From the NCBI GenBank assembly GCA_003989075.1, contig RXIX01000006.1, positions 1 through 59,310 on the forward strand: a stretch of DNA of 59,310 bases. Reading direction: 5' to 3'. The notes under the pieces were generated by a model. The model made no database searches. It worked only from the letters and a program-made list of their open reading frames with translations, and was not told where the DNA came from. Below are positions 51,018 through 59,224 of this stretch, in pieces (the first letter of the stretch is position 1; each line of letters opens with the position of its first letter). Made by a program: the position numbers and the translations under genes. This DNA comes from Candidatus Competibacteraceae bacterium. Its GTDB lineage: Bacteria > Pseudomonadota > Gammaproteobacteria > Competibacterales > Competibacteraceae.

Positions 51018-53588
51018 TTGAACACGAAGATGAAAACGGTATCGGCGCGTCTCCTTGGTCCGGCCATCGGCCTGAGCCTGTTCCTGGCCGCGCTGTGGGT
51101 GCTGCATCAGGCGCTGGACGAATATCGCTATGCGGACGTGGTGACCGCGCTGCGGAACCTGTCGCCGGGGCAACTGCTGGCCGCCCTGCTGGGCACGGCG
51201 CTGAGCTATCTGGTCACGACCGGCTATGACTGGCTGGCGCTGCGCTATATCCGCCGACCACTGCCCTGGCGCCAGTTTGGTTTTGCCGCACTGGTTAGTT
51301 ATGCCTTCAGCAACTCGGTGGGTCTGTCGATGCTGACCGCCAGTTCGCTGCGCTACCGACTGTATGTGAGCTGGGGATTGAGCGCGGTGGATGTGGCGCG
51401 GATCATCCTGTTCACTACGCTGACCCTGTGGCTGGGCATTCTGGCGGTGGGCGGCGCGGTGCTGGTGCTGGATCCTCTGGACATGGGCGCCATTCCCGGC
51501 CTGGATCTGGGCGCCCGCCCGCTGGGGCTATTGCTGCTGGCGCTGCCGCTGGCCTATCTGCTGCTGGGCCTGCTGCGCCGGCAGCCGCTGCGGATCGGGC
51601 CGTGGGAACTGCCGATGGTGCGGCCGCGCCTGGCGCTGCCGCAACTGGCGGTAGGCGCGCTGGACTGGATCATGGCGGCGGTGGTGCTGCACACCCTGAT
51701 GCCGGCGGATGTGCTCAGCCTGGGCCAGGTGATTGGCGTGTTCATGGTGGCGCAGATCGCCGGCCTGATCAGTCAGGTGCCTGGGGGGCTGGGGGTCTTC
51801 GAATCGCTGGTGCTGGTGCTGCTCAAGGGACGCATGCCGGCCGCTGATCTGTTCGGCGCACTGCTGGCCTACCGGCTGCTCTACTACCTGTTGCCGCTGG
51901 CGCTGGCGGCGCTGGCACTGGGTCTTTACGAACTGCGCCATCAGAAGGAACGGGTGCTGTGGCTGCCGCGCGTGATCGGGCCGTGGGTGCCGGTGCTGCT
52001 GCCGCAACTGTTTGCGCTGCTGGCGCTGATCAGCGGCGCGGTGCTGCTGTTCTCGGCCGCGACGCCGGCGGTGGAAGCGCGGCTGGCCTGGATGGAAGAG
52101 CTAATCCCGCTCTCGGTGCTGGAAATTTCGCATTTCATCAGCAGCCTGATGGGCATGGGCCTGCTGCTGCTGGCGCGGAGTCTGCAGCGCCGCCTGGATG
52201 CCGCCTGGATGCTGGCCGTGGGGTTTCTGAGTGCCGGCACCGCCGCCTCGCTGCTCAAGGGTGGCGACTACGAGGAAGCGATCATTCTCGCCGTGCTGCT
52301 GGCCGGGCTGCTGCCGTCGCGGGCACAGTTCTACCGCCACGCCTCGCTGTTTGGCGAGCGCTTCACGCCGGGCTGGATCATCGCCATTATCGTGGTGCTG
52401 GCCTGCTCGATCTGGCTGGGCTTCTTCTCCTATCAGCATGTCGAATACTCGAACGCGCTGTGGTGGGAATTCAGCTTTGGCGGCGAAGGCGAGGCACCGC
52501 GTTTCCTGCGCGCCATGGTGGGTGCCCTGGCGGTGGTGCTGTTTTTCAGCATTGCCAAGCTGTTGCGCCCGGCGCCATTCGAGCCGGTGGCGCCGAGTGC
52601 TGCCGAACGCGCCACGATCCAGGCACTGGCCATGGCCTATTCCTGCACCTACGCGCATCTGGCGCGGCTGGGCGACAAGGCGCTGCTGTTCAACGAGCGC
52701 CGCGATGCCTTCCTGATGTACGGCGTTGAGGGGCGCAGCTGGGTGGCGATGGGCGATCCGGTGGCCACCGATGAAACCGAGCGCCGCGAACTGGCCTGGC
52801 GATTTCGCGAACTGTGCGAGCGTCACGGCGGCTGGCCGGTGTTCTATCAGGTGCATCCGGAACATCTGGGCCTGTATGTGGAACTGGGCCTGACCCTGCT
52901 CAAGTTCGGTGAGGAGGCACGGGTACGACTGGCCGATTTCTCGCTGGAGGGTAAGGCGCGCAAGACCCTGCGCAATACGGTCAATCGCCTGGAGCGCGAC
53001 GGCTACCGCTTCGAGATCCTCGATGGCCCGGCAATAGCGGCGCTGCTACCGCAACTGCGGCAGGTGTCCGATGCCTGGCTGAGCCACAAGAACACCCGTG
53101 AAAAGGGCTTTTCCCTGGGTTTTTTCGATGAGGATTACCTGCAGAGTGGCCCGCTGGCGATCGTTCGTCAGGGTACGACGATCGTTGCCTTCGCCAATCT
53201 CTGGCAGGGCGGCGACGTCGAACTGTCGGTGGATCTGATGCGCTTCACGCCCGAAAGTCCGGCCGGGCTGATGGACTATCTGTTCATCCAGTTGATGCTC
53301 TGGGGTCGCGCCCAGGGTTATATCGGGTTCAACCTGGGCATGGCACCGCTGGCCGGCCTGCAGAACCGCAGTTTTGCGCCGCTGTGGAACCGGTTTGGCG
53401 CGCTGGTGTTCGGGCGCGGTGAGGCGTTTTACAATTTCCGCGGCCTGCATCAATACAAGGATAAGTTTTCACCCGAGTGGGAAGCGCGCTATCTGGCCCT
53501 GCCCAACGGCATTATGGTCCTACCGCGAGTACTGGCGGATCTGACCGCGCTGATCGCCGGTGGATTCAAGGGTGCCATTGGAAAATAA
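51018..53588 (+). CDS. mprF: MprF: aminoacyl-phosphatidylglycerol synthase/flippase
   Basis: The 856-residue protein has an N-terminal part with 12-14 hydrophobic helices (about residues 15-510; conserved YAFSNSVGLSMLTASSLRYR and QVPGGLGVFE) that forms the flippase. The C-terminal GNAT-like DUF2156 domain (about 530-850) carries SFAPLWNRFGALVFGRGEAF, YNFRGLHQYKDKF and AMGDPV. It moves an amino acid (Lys or Ala) from charged tRNA to phosphatidylglycerol and flips the lipid, lowering the negative surface charge. Which amino acid is used cannot be told. AGGG is 10 bases before TTG 51018; ATG 51030 is the alternative. An acvB-like gene follows 34 bases downstream. Confidence 0.94.
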   Translation: MNTKMKTVSARLLGPAIGLSLFLAALWVLHQALDEYRYADVVTALRNLSPGQLLAALLGTALSYLVTTGYDWLALRYIRRPLPWRQFGFAALVSYAFSNSVGLSMLTASSLRYRLYVSWGLSAVDVARIILFTTLTLWLGILAVGGAVLVLDPLDMGAIPGLDLGARPLGLLLLALPLAYLLLGLLRRQPLRIGPWELPMVRPRLALPQLAVGALDWIMAAVVLHTLMPADVLSLGQVIGVFMVAQIAGLISQVPGGLGVFESLVLVLLKGRMPAADLFGALLAYRLLYYLLPLALAALALGLYELRHQKERVLWLPRVIGPWVPVLLPQLFALLALISGAVLLFSAATPAVEARLAWMEELIPLSVLEISHFISSLMGMGLLLLARSLQRRLDAAWMLAVGFLSAGTAASLLKGGDYEEAIILAVLLAGLLPSRAQFYRHASLFGERFTPGWIIAIIVVLACSIWLGFFSYQHVEYSNALWWEFSFGGEGEAPRFLRAMVGALAVVLFFSIAKLLRPAPFEPVAPSAAERATIQALAMAYSCTYAHLARLGDKALLFNERRDAFLMYGVEGRSWVAMGDPVATDETERRELAWRFRELCERHGGWPVFYQVHPEHLGLYVELGLTLLKFGEEARVRLADFSLEGKARKTLRNTVNRLERDGYRFEILDGPAIAALLPQLRQVSDAWLSHKNTREKGFSLGFFDEDYLQSGPLAIVRQGTTIVAFANLWQGGDVELSVDLMRFTPESPAGLMDYLFIQLMLWGRAQGYIGFNLGMAPLAGLQNRSFAPLWNRFGALVFGRGEAFYNFRGLHQYKDKFSPEWEARYLALPNGIMVLPRVLADLTALIAGGFKGAIGK

Positions 53589-53622
53589 ACAATGCAATAC
53601 AAAAGGTTAATAAAATATTCTC

Positions 53623-55143
53623 ATGCGCATGCGTTTTCTCCTCTCCTGTCTGGCCGCGACCCTGCTGGCTACTGCCGCCGCCGCTGATCCGATCGCGGAA
53701 ACCCTGGACACGCCCGACTTTGGCACGCTGCGCATCCAGCGTCCCAGCGGGGAACCCAAGGGTGTGGTGCTGGCCCTGTCCGGCAACGACGGCTGGAACG
53801 CTGCGCTGACCGGTGTGGCGCGGGAGATTGCTGATAACGACTATGTGGTAGCCGGCATCGACCTGAACAGCTATCTCGACCTGCTCAACCGCGCCGACGC
53901 GCCCTGTATTGACCTGTCGACCGCCTTCGAGCAGCTCAACCGGCTCATGGAACAGCGCTATCCGCCGGCGGTCCATCTGGCGCCGGTTGTGTTTGGGGTT
54001 GGCGCCGGTGCGGCGCTGGGCTATGCAGCGCTGGCCCAGGCTCCGGCGGAACGCTTTCATGCCGGGGTTGCGGTGGATTTCTGCCCGGAACTGGCGCTGC
54101 GCAAGCCGCTGTGTGCCGGTGTCGCGGCGCTGGAAACCAGTCCGTTGCCTAACAATCACGGTGTGCTGCTCAAAGCGGTGAGCCGTCTGCCGACCACCTG
54201 GTTTGTATTCCAGAACCGGCCAGCCTGCGATGCCGGTGCGGCGACACAGTTCGTGCGTGGCACCGGTCTGGCACGGCTGAGCGAAATGCCCGGTGCCAAC
54301 GGTCTGACCGACCTGCAACCGCAGCTTGCGGCGCTGTTTCAGTGGCTGGACCCGAGCATCGTCAAGCAGGTACAGCCCGATGCCAGCATCAGCGGCGTCC
54401 CGCTGACCGAGGTACCGGTGAGCGCTGGTCCCGAACGCCGGCAACTGGCGGTGATGTTCTCCGGCGATGGTGGCTGGGCGCTGCTTGATCGTGCCGTGAC
54501 CGCTGAGCTGGCCAAGTATGGTCTGCCGACGATTGGCTGGGATTCGCTGAGCTATTTCTGGAAAGCCCGCCAGCCGGATGAGGTGGCTCTGGACCTGGAA
54601 CGGGTGCTGCGCCATTACCTGGGGCAGTGGAAAAAGGACCGGGTGGTGATCATCGGCTTTTCATTCGGCGCGGATGTGCTGCCCGCAGTCCTGAACCGCC
54701 TGCCGCCGGATTTGCAGCAGCGGATTGATCTGCTTGCGCTGCTGAGTCTTTCCGATTACGCCGCCTTCGAGTTCCATATCGACAACTGGATCAGCGATGA
54801 TCCCGCAGCCGGTGATCAGCCGGTGCGCCCGGAGTTGGAAAAGCTGTCCGCGCTTAAGCGCTTGTGTGTCTACGGTGCCGATGAGGACGAAACGCCCTGC
54901 CCGAAGCTCGCCGAATTGGGCGTCATCCCGGTGAAAATGCCCGGTGACCATCATTTCGATGAGGACTATCAGGGCGTGGCGCACCGCATCCTGGCGCAGA
55001 TGCCGCCTCCATCACCGGTTCCGGCACCGGCACCCGCTCCGGCTGCTGCTCCGGCACCGGCACCCGCTCCGGCTGCTGCTCCGGCACCGGCACCCGCTCC
55101 GGCTGTTGCTGCTCCGGCAGCAGTGCCCACCGTCAAAAACTGA
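53623..55143 (+). CDS. AcvB/VirJ-family periplasmic serine lipase
   Basis: The 506-residue protein has a signal peptide (MRMRFLLSCLAATLLATAAA) and two tandem alpha/beta-hydrolase-like halves. The second half keeps a GFSFGAD nucleophile elbow near residue 348 and GDHHFDEDY with the likely catalytic His near residue 448; the first half has GVGAGAALG instead of a Ser elbow. Length and layout are those of AcvB (VirJ is the short form). In Agrobacterium and Rhizobium AcvB hydrolyses lysyl-phosphatidylglycerol and is paired with the MprF orthologue LpiA, as here. The end is a Pro-Ala tail from a 30-base tandem repeat. The stop is 1 base before apaH. Confidence 0.88.
   Translation: MRMRFLLSCLAATLLATAAAADPIAETLDTPDFGTLRIQRPSGEPKGVVLALSGNDGWNAALTGVAREIADNDYVVAGIDLNSYLDLLNRADAPCIDLSTAFEQLNRLMEQRYPPAVHLAPVVFGVGAGAALGYAALAQAPAERFHAGVAVDFCPELALRKPLCAGVAALETSPLPNNHGVLLKAVSRLPTTWFVFQNRPACDAGAATQFVRGTGLARLSEMPGANGLTDLQPQLAALFQWLDPSIVKQVQPDASISGVPLTEVPVSAGPERRQLAVMFSGDGGWALLDRAVTAELAKYGLPTIGWDSLSYFWKARQPDEVALDLERVLRHYLGQWKKDRVVIIGFSFGADVLPAVLNRLPPDLQQRIDLLALLSLSDYAAFEFHIDNWISDDPAAGDQPVRPELEKLSALKRLCVYGADEDETPCPKLAELGVIPVKMPGDHHFDEDYQGVAHRILAQMPPPSPVPAPAPAPAAAPAPAPAPAAAPAPAPAPAVAAPAAVPTVKN
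55021..55110 (+). repeat. Three tandem 30-base repeats in the acvB-like gene
   Basis: Units at 55021-55050, 55051-55080 and 55081-55110 are identical except one base in the third. Each encodes ten residues of a Pro-Ala linker (PAPAPAPAAA). In-frame unit length means copy number changes would only alter tail length. Confidence 0.95.
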
Positions 55144-55144
55144 C

Positions 55145-55954
55145 ATGGCCATCTACGCGATCGGGGATATTCAGGGCTGCTACGCGCCGCTGCGGCGACT
55201 GCTGGACCGGCTGCGCTTCGATCCGGCCACCGATACCCTGTGGCTGGTTGGTGATCTGGTGAACCGGGGCCCGCATTCATTGGAGGTGCTGCGCCTGGTG
55301 CGTGATCTGGGATCACGGGTGGTCGCGGTGCTCGGCAATCACGATCTGACCCTGCTGGCGGTGGCTGCTGGACAGGTCAAGCCCAAGCGCAAGGACACGT
55401 TTCACAGCATTCTCGACGCTCCAGACAGCGCTGAGCTGCTGGGGCTGCTGCGCCAGTGTCCGTTGCTGCACCACGATGCTGGACTGGGTTTCACGATGGT
55501 ACATGCGGGTCTGCCACCCGCGTGGGATCTGACTCTGGCGCAGCGCTGCGCCGCAGAGGTGGAAGTCGTGCTGCGCGGCCCGGGCAGTCGTGACTTTTTC
55601 GGCCAGATGTTTGGTGGTGAGCCGCGCCGCTGGGATGAGTCGCTGAGTGGTTACGAGCGGTTGCGCTTTACCGTCAATGCCCTGACCCGGATGCGCTTTT
55701 GCACAGCCGATGGCACGCTGTCCTTCGCCGAGAAGGGGCCACCCGGCACTCAGCCGGTGGGGCTGTTGCCCTGGTTCGAAGTGCCGGGCCGGCGCAATGC
55801 CGATCTCAATATCGTGTTTGGCCATTGGGCGGCGCTGGGCTATTACCGCGCGCCGGGTATTCATGCTCTCGACAGCGGTTGTGTCTGGGGTAATCGGCTG
55901 ACCGCGATTCGCCTTGATGATCCTGACACGCCGATGATGAGTGTGCCAGCATGA
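55145..55954 (+). CDS. apaH: Symmetrical bis(5'-nucleosyl)-tetraphosphatase ApaH
   Basis: This 269-residue metallophosphatase hydrolyses Ap4A to two ADP and also removes Np4A caps from RNA. AIYAIGDIQGCYAPLRRLL holds the first metal motif, WLVGDLVNRGPHSLEVL the second, AVLGNHDLTLLAVAAG the third, and FGHWAALGYYRAPGIHALDS closes the active site. ATG 55145 starts 2 bases after the acvB-like stop. The stop overlaps folA by four bases (ATGA). The length is close to E. coli ApaH (280). Confidence 0.96.
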   Translation: MAIYAIGDIQGCYAPLRRLLDRLRFDPATDTLWLVGDLVNRGPHSLEVLRLVRDLGSRVVAVLGNHDLTLLAVAAGQVKPKRKDTFHSILDAPDSAELLGLLRQCPLLHHDAGLGFTMVHAGLPPAWDLTLAQRCAAEVEVVLRGPGSRDFFGQMFGGEPRRWDESLSGYERLRFTVNALTRMRFCTADGTLSFAEKGPPGTQPVGLLPWFEVPGRRNADLNIVFGHWAALGYYRAPGIHALDSGCVWGNRLTAIRLDDPDTPMMSVPA

Positions 55955-56445
55955 CCCCAACCCTGACCCTGATCGCTGCGCTGGCGCGCAACCGGGTGAT
56001 TGGCCGCGATAATCGCCTGCCCTGGCATCTACCGGCGGATCTGCGCTTTTTCAAACAGAGCACGCTGGGCAAGCCGCTGCTGATGGGCCGGCGCACCTGG
56101 GAATCGATTGGCCGGCCCTTGCCGGGTCGGCGGATGATTGTGCTCAGCCGGGACCGTGACTATCGCGCGCCGGGCTGCGTGGTCGTGCACAGTCTGGATG
56201 CGGCGCTGGATGTCGCGGGCGCGGTGCCTGAGCTGATGGTGATTGGCGGGGCTGAGCTGTACCGGCAGACGCTGCCGAGGGCACAACGGCTTTGCCTGAC
56301 CCGGGTGGAGGCTGAGGTGCCCGGGGATACCTGGTTCCCGGATTGGGACGCGGGCGAGTGGCAACTGGTCGCGGACGAAGCATATCCGGCAGACGCCGCG
56401 CACGCCTGGCCGTATCGTTTTCAGCACTGGGTGCGCACTCGGTGA
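55951..56445 (+). CDS. folA: Dihydrofolate reductase
   Basis: This 164-residue enzyme reduces dihydrofolate with NADPH. LIAALARNRVIGRDNRLPWH is the Met20-loop region with the Asn/Asp-Leu-Pro-Trp motif, LRFFKQSTLGKPLLMGRRTW carries the substrate helix and cofactor motif, and MVIGGAELYRQTLPRAQ is the Gly-Gly loop. The length fits chromosomal DHFR (159 in E. coli). The start overlaps apaH. No thyA is adjacent. Confidence 0.96.
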   Translation: MTPTLTLIAALARNRVIGRDNRLPWHLPADLRFFKQSTLGKPLLMGRRTWESIGRPLPGRRMIVLSRDRDYRAPGCVVVHSLDAALDVAGAVPELMVIGGAELYRQTLPRAQRLCLTRVEAEVPGDTWFPDWDAGEWQLVADEAYPADAAHAWPYRFQHWVRTR

Positions 56446-56533
56446 CCGGCGCCCCTTGCCCCTGCGGAGAGGGGTCGGGGCTGAAGACCGCATTCAGACA
56501 TTCGCGCTGCATGCCTGTCTCATGGCAGCCTGC

Positions 56534-56779
56534 TTATCTCGTAGGCTCCCATGATTCTGCCGCCAACGGTAGTTCATTGAGTTCAGCCCGAGCCTCCCGC
56601 CAGCTCGGGTAATGCTTGTCCAGCAGATCAATGAAGCGTGGGCTATGGCTTGGTTCGATCAGGTGCAGCATCTCATGCACCACGACGTATTCCAGCAAGT
56701 CCTAAGGCTTCTTGACCAGTTCGGTATTCAAGCGGATCGTGCCAGCCCGGTGATTACAGCCGCCCCACTGGGTCTTCAT
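56534..56779 (-). pseudogene. Remnant of a YgjP-type (DUF45) M48-like metallopeptidase gene
   Basis: On the minus strand, 82 codons up to TAA 56536-56534 match the C-terminal part of the family: MKTQWGGCNHRAGTIRLN, TELVKKP, then TAG at 56704-56702, then LLEYVVVHEMLHLIEPSHS with the HExxH zinc site, PRFIDLLDKHYPSWREAR and a conserved end. The in-frame TAG breaks the gene just before the active site. Upstream (56780-56960) no continuous family sequence is left; frames shift and stop. The 515-base stretch 56446-56960 holds nothing else that I can support. It looks like a decaying gene between folA and the PAAR-like gene. Confidence 0.75.
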
Positions 56780-56960
56780 TTCAATGGAAGCAGCAACTTT
56801 AACCCATGGCCAAAGAGAAGGGGGATCGAAGCCTGACAACGGTGCTAACACACGTTCAGCATCCTGGATCTCACCGCAAAGCTGCGTAGCATGGCCGGCA
56901 GGTGATCGAAACCAGCCGCTGCTTCCGGTCCAGCCAAACCTGTTAATGATTCCGTAGCGT

Positions 56961-57350
56961 TCAGGGAATCTGCTCGGTGAACTGCCCCGGCTGGACTACG
57001 GTAATCACCCCGCCCCAGGTGCACATCAGCGTTGAGGTATTATTCAGCGCCGGCATGTTGCCAAGCAGCACCGTCGGCGAGCCGACCACCCAGGGCGCGG
57101 GCGTGACCGGCACGCAGGGCATCGGCGTCAGCACACCCATCGCCGCCGTCGTCGCCGCCGCCACCGCCGGATTGCTCGGCGTGATGCACATGCCAAACGG
57201 CATGATGTTGACCATGGGGATATGATCCATGATGTTGGCCGCCGGCATATTGCTGGTCAGGGTCCGGTTGAGCGGCAGCACAGTCAGGACGCTGGGCGCG
57301 ACCCCGAAACTGCACATCAGCGTCGCACCGTTACAAACATGCATGGGCAT
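56961..57350 (-). CDS. PAAR-like (DUF4280) protein
   Basis: This 129-residue protein is of the DUF4280 PAAR-like family. It has MPMHVCNGATLMCSFGVAPS at the start, MVNIMPFGMC in the middle, TPMPCVPVTPAPWVVG and ALNNTSTLMCTWGGVITV near the end. The repeated Cys and Gly-rich turns fit a small metal-stabilised spike cone that tips a type VI secretion or related contractile needle. No vgrG, hcp, effector or immunity gene is adjacent, so it is an orphan. GGAGG is 6 bases before ATG 57350; the frame is open 42 bases further. Confidence 0.83.
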   Translation of the reverse strand: MPMHVCNGATLMCSFGVAPSVLTVLPLNRTLTSNMPAANIMDHIPMVNIMPFGMCITPSNPAVAAATTAAMGVLTPMPCVPVTPAPWVVGSPTVLLGNMPALNNTSTLMCTWGGVITVVQPGQFTEQIP

Positions 57351-57450
57351 CGCACACCTCCGGCTCTCGATGGTCTGATTGTCTCGCTGCAATGAATTCG
57401 ACTATGGCCAAGCCCGGCACAACCCAAACCGCTCCCGGAGATTCCCGATC

Positions 57451-57840
57451 GTGTATCCCGCGCTCAAACACCTGCACCTGACCGCCGTTGCCCTGAGCTT
57501 CAGCCTGTTCATGCTGCGCGGCCTGTGGATGCTGGCCGATTCGCCGCGCCTGCAACAGCGCTGGGTGCGGATCGTACCGCATGTGATTGATACCGTGCTG
57601 CTGGTCAGTGCCATCGGCCTGACCCTGATACTGCATCAGTATCCCTTCGTGCAAAATTGGCTGACCGCCAAGCTGCTCGGGCTGGTGGTGTACATCATCC
57701 TCGGCAGTATCGCCCTGCACTATGGTCCGAACAAGCCACTGCGCGCTACGGCCTGGATCGCCGCCCTGCTGGTGTTGGGCTACATCGTCAGCGTTGCCCT
57801 GACCCGTGCGCCGCAGGGCTTCCTGCTCTGGCTGTCCTGA
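57451..57840 (+). CDS. SirB2-family membrane protein
   Basis: The 129-residue inner-membrane protein has four helices (about 7-27, 45-66, 75-97, 104-124). LKHLHLTAVALSFSLFMLRG is the first, and the conserved His residues of the family (KHLHL, VPHVIDT) are present. The biochemical role is unknown; conserved membrane His suggest heme or metal. GTG 57451 has GGAG 10 bases upstream and starts at the family N-terminus; the frame is open upstream to 57379. It is divergent from the PAAR-like gene. Confidence 0.88.
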   Translation: MYPALKHLHLTAVALSFSLFMLRGLWMLADSPRLQQRWVRIVPHVIDTVLLVSAIGLTLILHQYPFVQNWLTAKLLGLVVYIILGSIALHYGPNKPLRATAWIAALLVLGYIVSVALTRAPQGFLLWLS

Positions 57841-57868
57841 CCGTCTGACCTGGTCCGATTCCGAATGG

Positions 57869-58567
57869 CTACGGCGCGGAGATGCCGTAGTCGCGGATGA
57901 ATTCCGTCCCCAGGCGCTGGCCTTGCGCCTGCTGCGCTGGACTGAGCAGCCTGATGATCTGCTCGCGGTTATGGGCTGCCTTGGCATTGCCGCGGGCCGC
58001 AGCAACGCTATACCAGGCAAAGGCCGTCACCCGGTCCATCGGCAACCCCTGACCATTGGCATACAGCACGCCGAGATTATTCTGCGCCAGGGCATAGCCC
58101 TGCTCGGCCGCGCGCCGATACCAGTGGGCCGCCTCGCCAAAATCCTGCACCACGCCTTGGCCATCCTCGTACAGCACGCCAAGGTTGAATTGCGCCTCAG
58201 CCAGTCCAGCCAGCGCGGCGCGCCGATACAGGCTGGCTGCTATAACATGACTCTGCACCACGCCCAGACCACTGGCGTAAAGCTCGGCGAGATTAAACTG
58301 CGCCCCGGCATGCTGCTGCTCGGCCGCCCGCTGATACCAGCGAGCGGCCTGGGCATGATCCTGCGCCACACCCAGACCCTGGTCATACAGAACCCCAAGG
58401 TTGAACTGGGCCTCGGCCTGACCCTGAACTGCCAGCGCCTGCCAGTGTGCCAGTGCCAGCGCATAATCACCCCGGACAAACGCCGCCGCGCCAGTGGTAA
58501 AGTCGGCGCGCCCGACAGTCGCCGCCAGCCATAGAACAATCGCCACCAGAACTCTGGCCCGTGTCAT
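57869..58567 (-). CDS. Secreted Sel1-repeat protein
   Basis: The 232-residue protein has a signal peptide (VLVAIVLWLAATVGRA) followed by five Sel1-like/TPR units of about 36 residues. The repeats are recognised by AEAQFNLGVLYDQGLGV, AGAQFNLAELYASGLGV, AEAQFNLGVLYEDGQGV and ALAQNNLGVLYANGQGL, each preceded by an AAxWYxRAA helix. Such proteins are periplasmic or outer-membrane-side scaffolds for protein contacts. No partner is evident from the context; a phasin gene lies 112 bases upstream in the same direction. Confidence 0.93.
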   Translation of the reverse strand: MTRARVLVAIVLWLAATVGRADFTTGAAAFVRGDYALALAHWQALAVQGQAEAQFNLGVLYDQGLGVAQDHAQAARWYQRAAEQQHAGAQFNLAELYASGLGVVQSHVIAASLYRRAALAGLAEAQFNLGVLYEDGQGVVQDFGEAAHWYRRAAEQGYALAQNNLGVLYANGQGLPMDRVTAFAWYSVAAARGNAKAAHNREQIIRLLSPAQQAQGQRLGTEFIRDYGISAP

Positions 58568-58679
58568 GGAATTGCTTACTTTGAGCTGAAATGGAAGCTC
58601 TCAGCATAGCCAATTTCGGCGGCGGCGTGTAGTGTCAGGGCGTCAAGATGTCTCGCATAAGATACGTTTTTTTGTGCGA

Positions 58680-59027
58680 TCAATACCGGAAAATCAGCGC
58701 AATCAGACCGGCGCGCCACAGGGCGTAGCTACGGGCCAGGGTGCTCTGCTGCCATTCCAGCAGCGCCCGGCTGTCATCCTGTAGCCGATGACCGAGAAAG
58801 CTGAACACGGCAATCTGACTATCCAGCGCCTCACACAGATCCTGCGGACTGCTGATCTGCGCCGCGACCCGGTATTGCGCGAGTCCAAGATCGACATAGG
58901 CACGCAGGCTGTTCATCTGCAATGCCACCAGGCTTTCCCACTGGGCGACCCCCTCCTGTCGTGCCTTGACCACCAGCCTGACACCAGGCTGCAGCGCGTT
59001 GAAAAACACCGTTGTCGTACCCTTCAT
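58680..59027 (-). CDS. Phasin-family protein
   Basis: The 115-residue protein is nearly all helical and amphipathic: VVKARQEGVAQWESLVALQ, LRAYVDLGLAQYRVAAQISS, then SPQDLCEAL. This is the phasin_2-like pattern in which helices coat polyhydroxyalkanoate granules. The last 15 residues (RAGLIALIFRY) are more hydrophobic than usual. GGAGG is 5 bases before the ATG. No phaC or phaA gene is in the window. It could also be a generic phasin-like stress protein. Confidence 0.7.
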   Translation of the reverse strand: MKGTTTVFFNALQPGVRLVVKARQEGVAQWESLVALQMNSLRAYVDLGLAQYRVAAQISSPQDLCEALDSQIAVFSFLGHRLQDDSRALLEWQQSTLARSYALWRAGLIALIFRY

Positions 59028-59090
59028 GGCATCCTCCTTCCCGGATGACCCGCTTGCATGGCCACATGATTTTAATAGTGTAGCAGCGCA

Positions 59091-59105
59091 TGCCGCAGTG
59101 CGGCA
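59091..59105. repeat. 15-base perfect palindrome in the phasin/fbp divergent gap
   Basis: TGCCGCA, G, TGCGGCA. The position, 64 bases before the phasin ATG on the minus strand and 47 bases upstream of the candidate fbp -10, suits a protein-binding operator, but no known site is recognised. Confidence 0.4.
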
Positions 59106-59151
59106 TAAAGCGCGGAAAACCCCGCGTGCAGTAGGTCCACTGTATAGAATG

Positions 59152-59157
59152 TATAAT
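59152..59157 (+). promoter_or_regulatory. Possible -10 element of the fbp promoter
   Basis: A perfect TATAAT lies 67 bases before the fbp ATG in the divergent region. No convincing -35 is at 16-18 bases. Confidence 0.4.
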
Positions 59158-59224
59158 CATTCACGCGGTCCAGCAGTGAACCTGCCCGGCCGCGCCGGCT
59201 TCGCACAACCCAGGGACACGCACC

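Noticed and set aside
55021-55110. Tandem repeats as a CRISPR array
   Set aside because: Units are contiguous without spacers and are translated in frame as a Pro-Ala tail.
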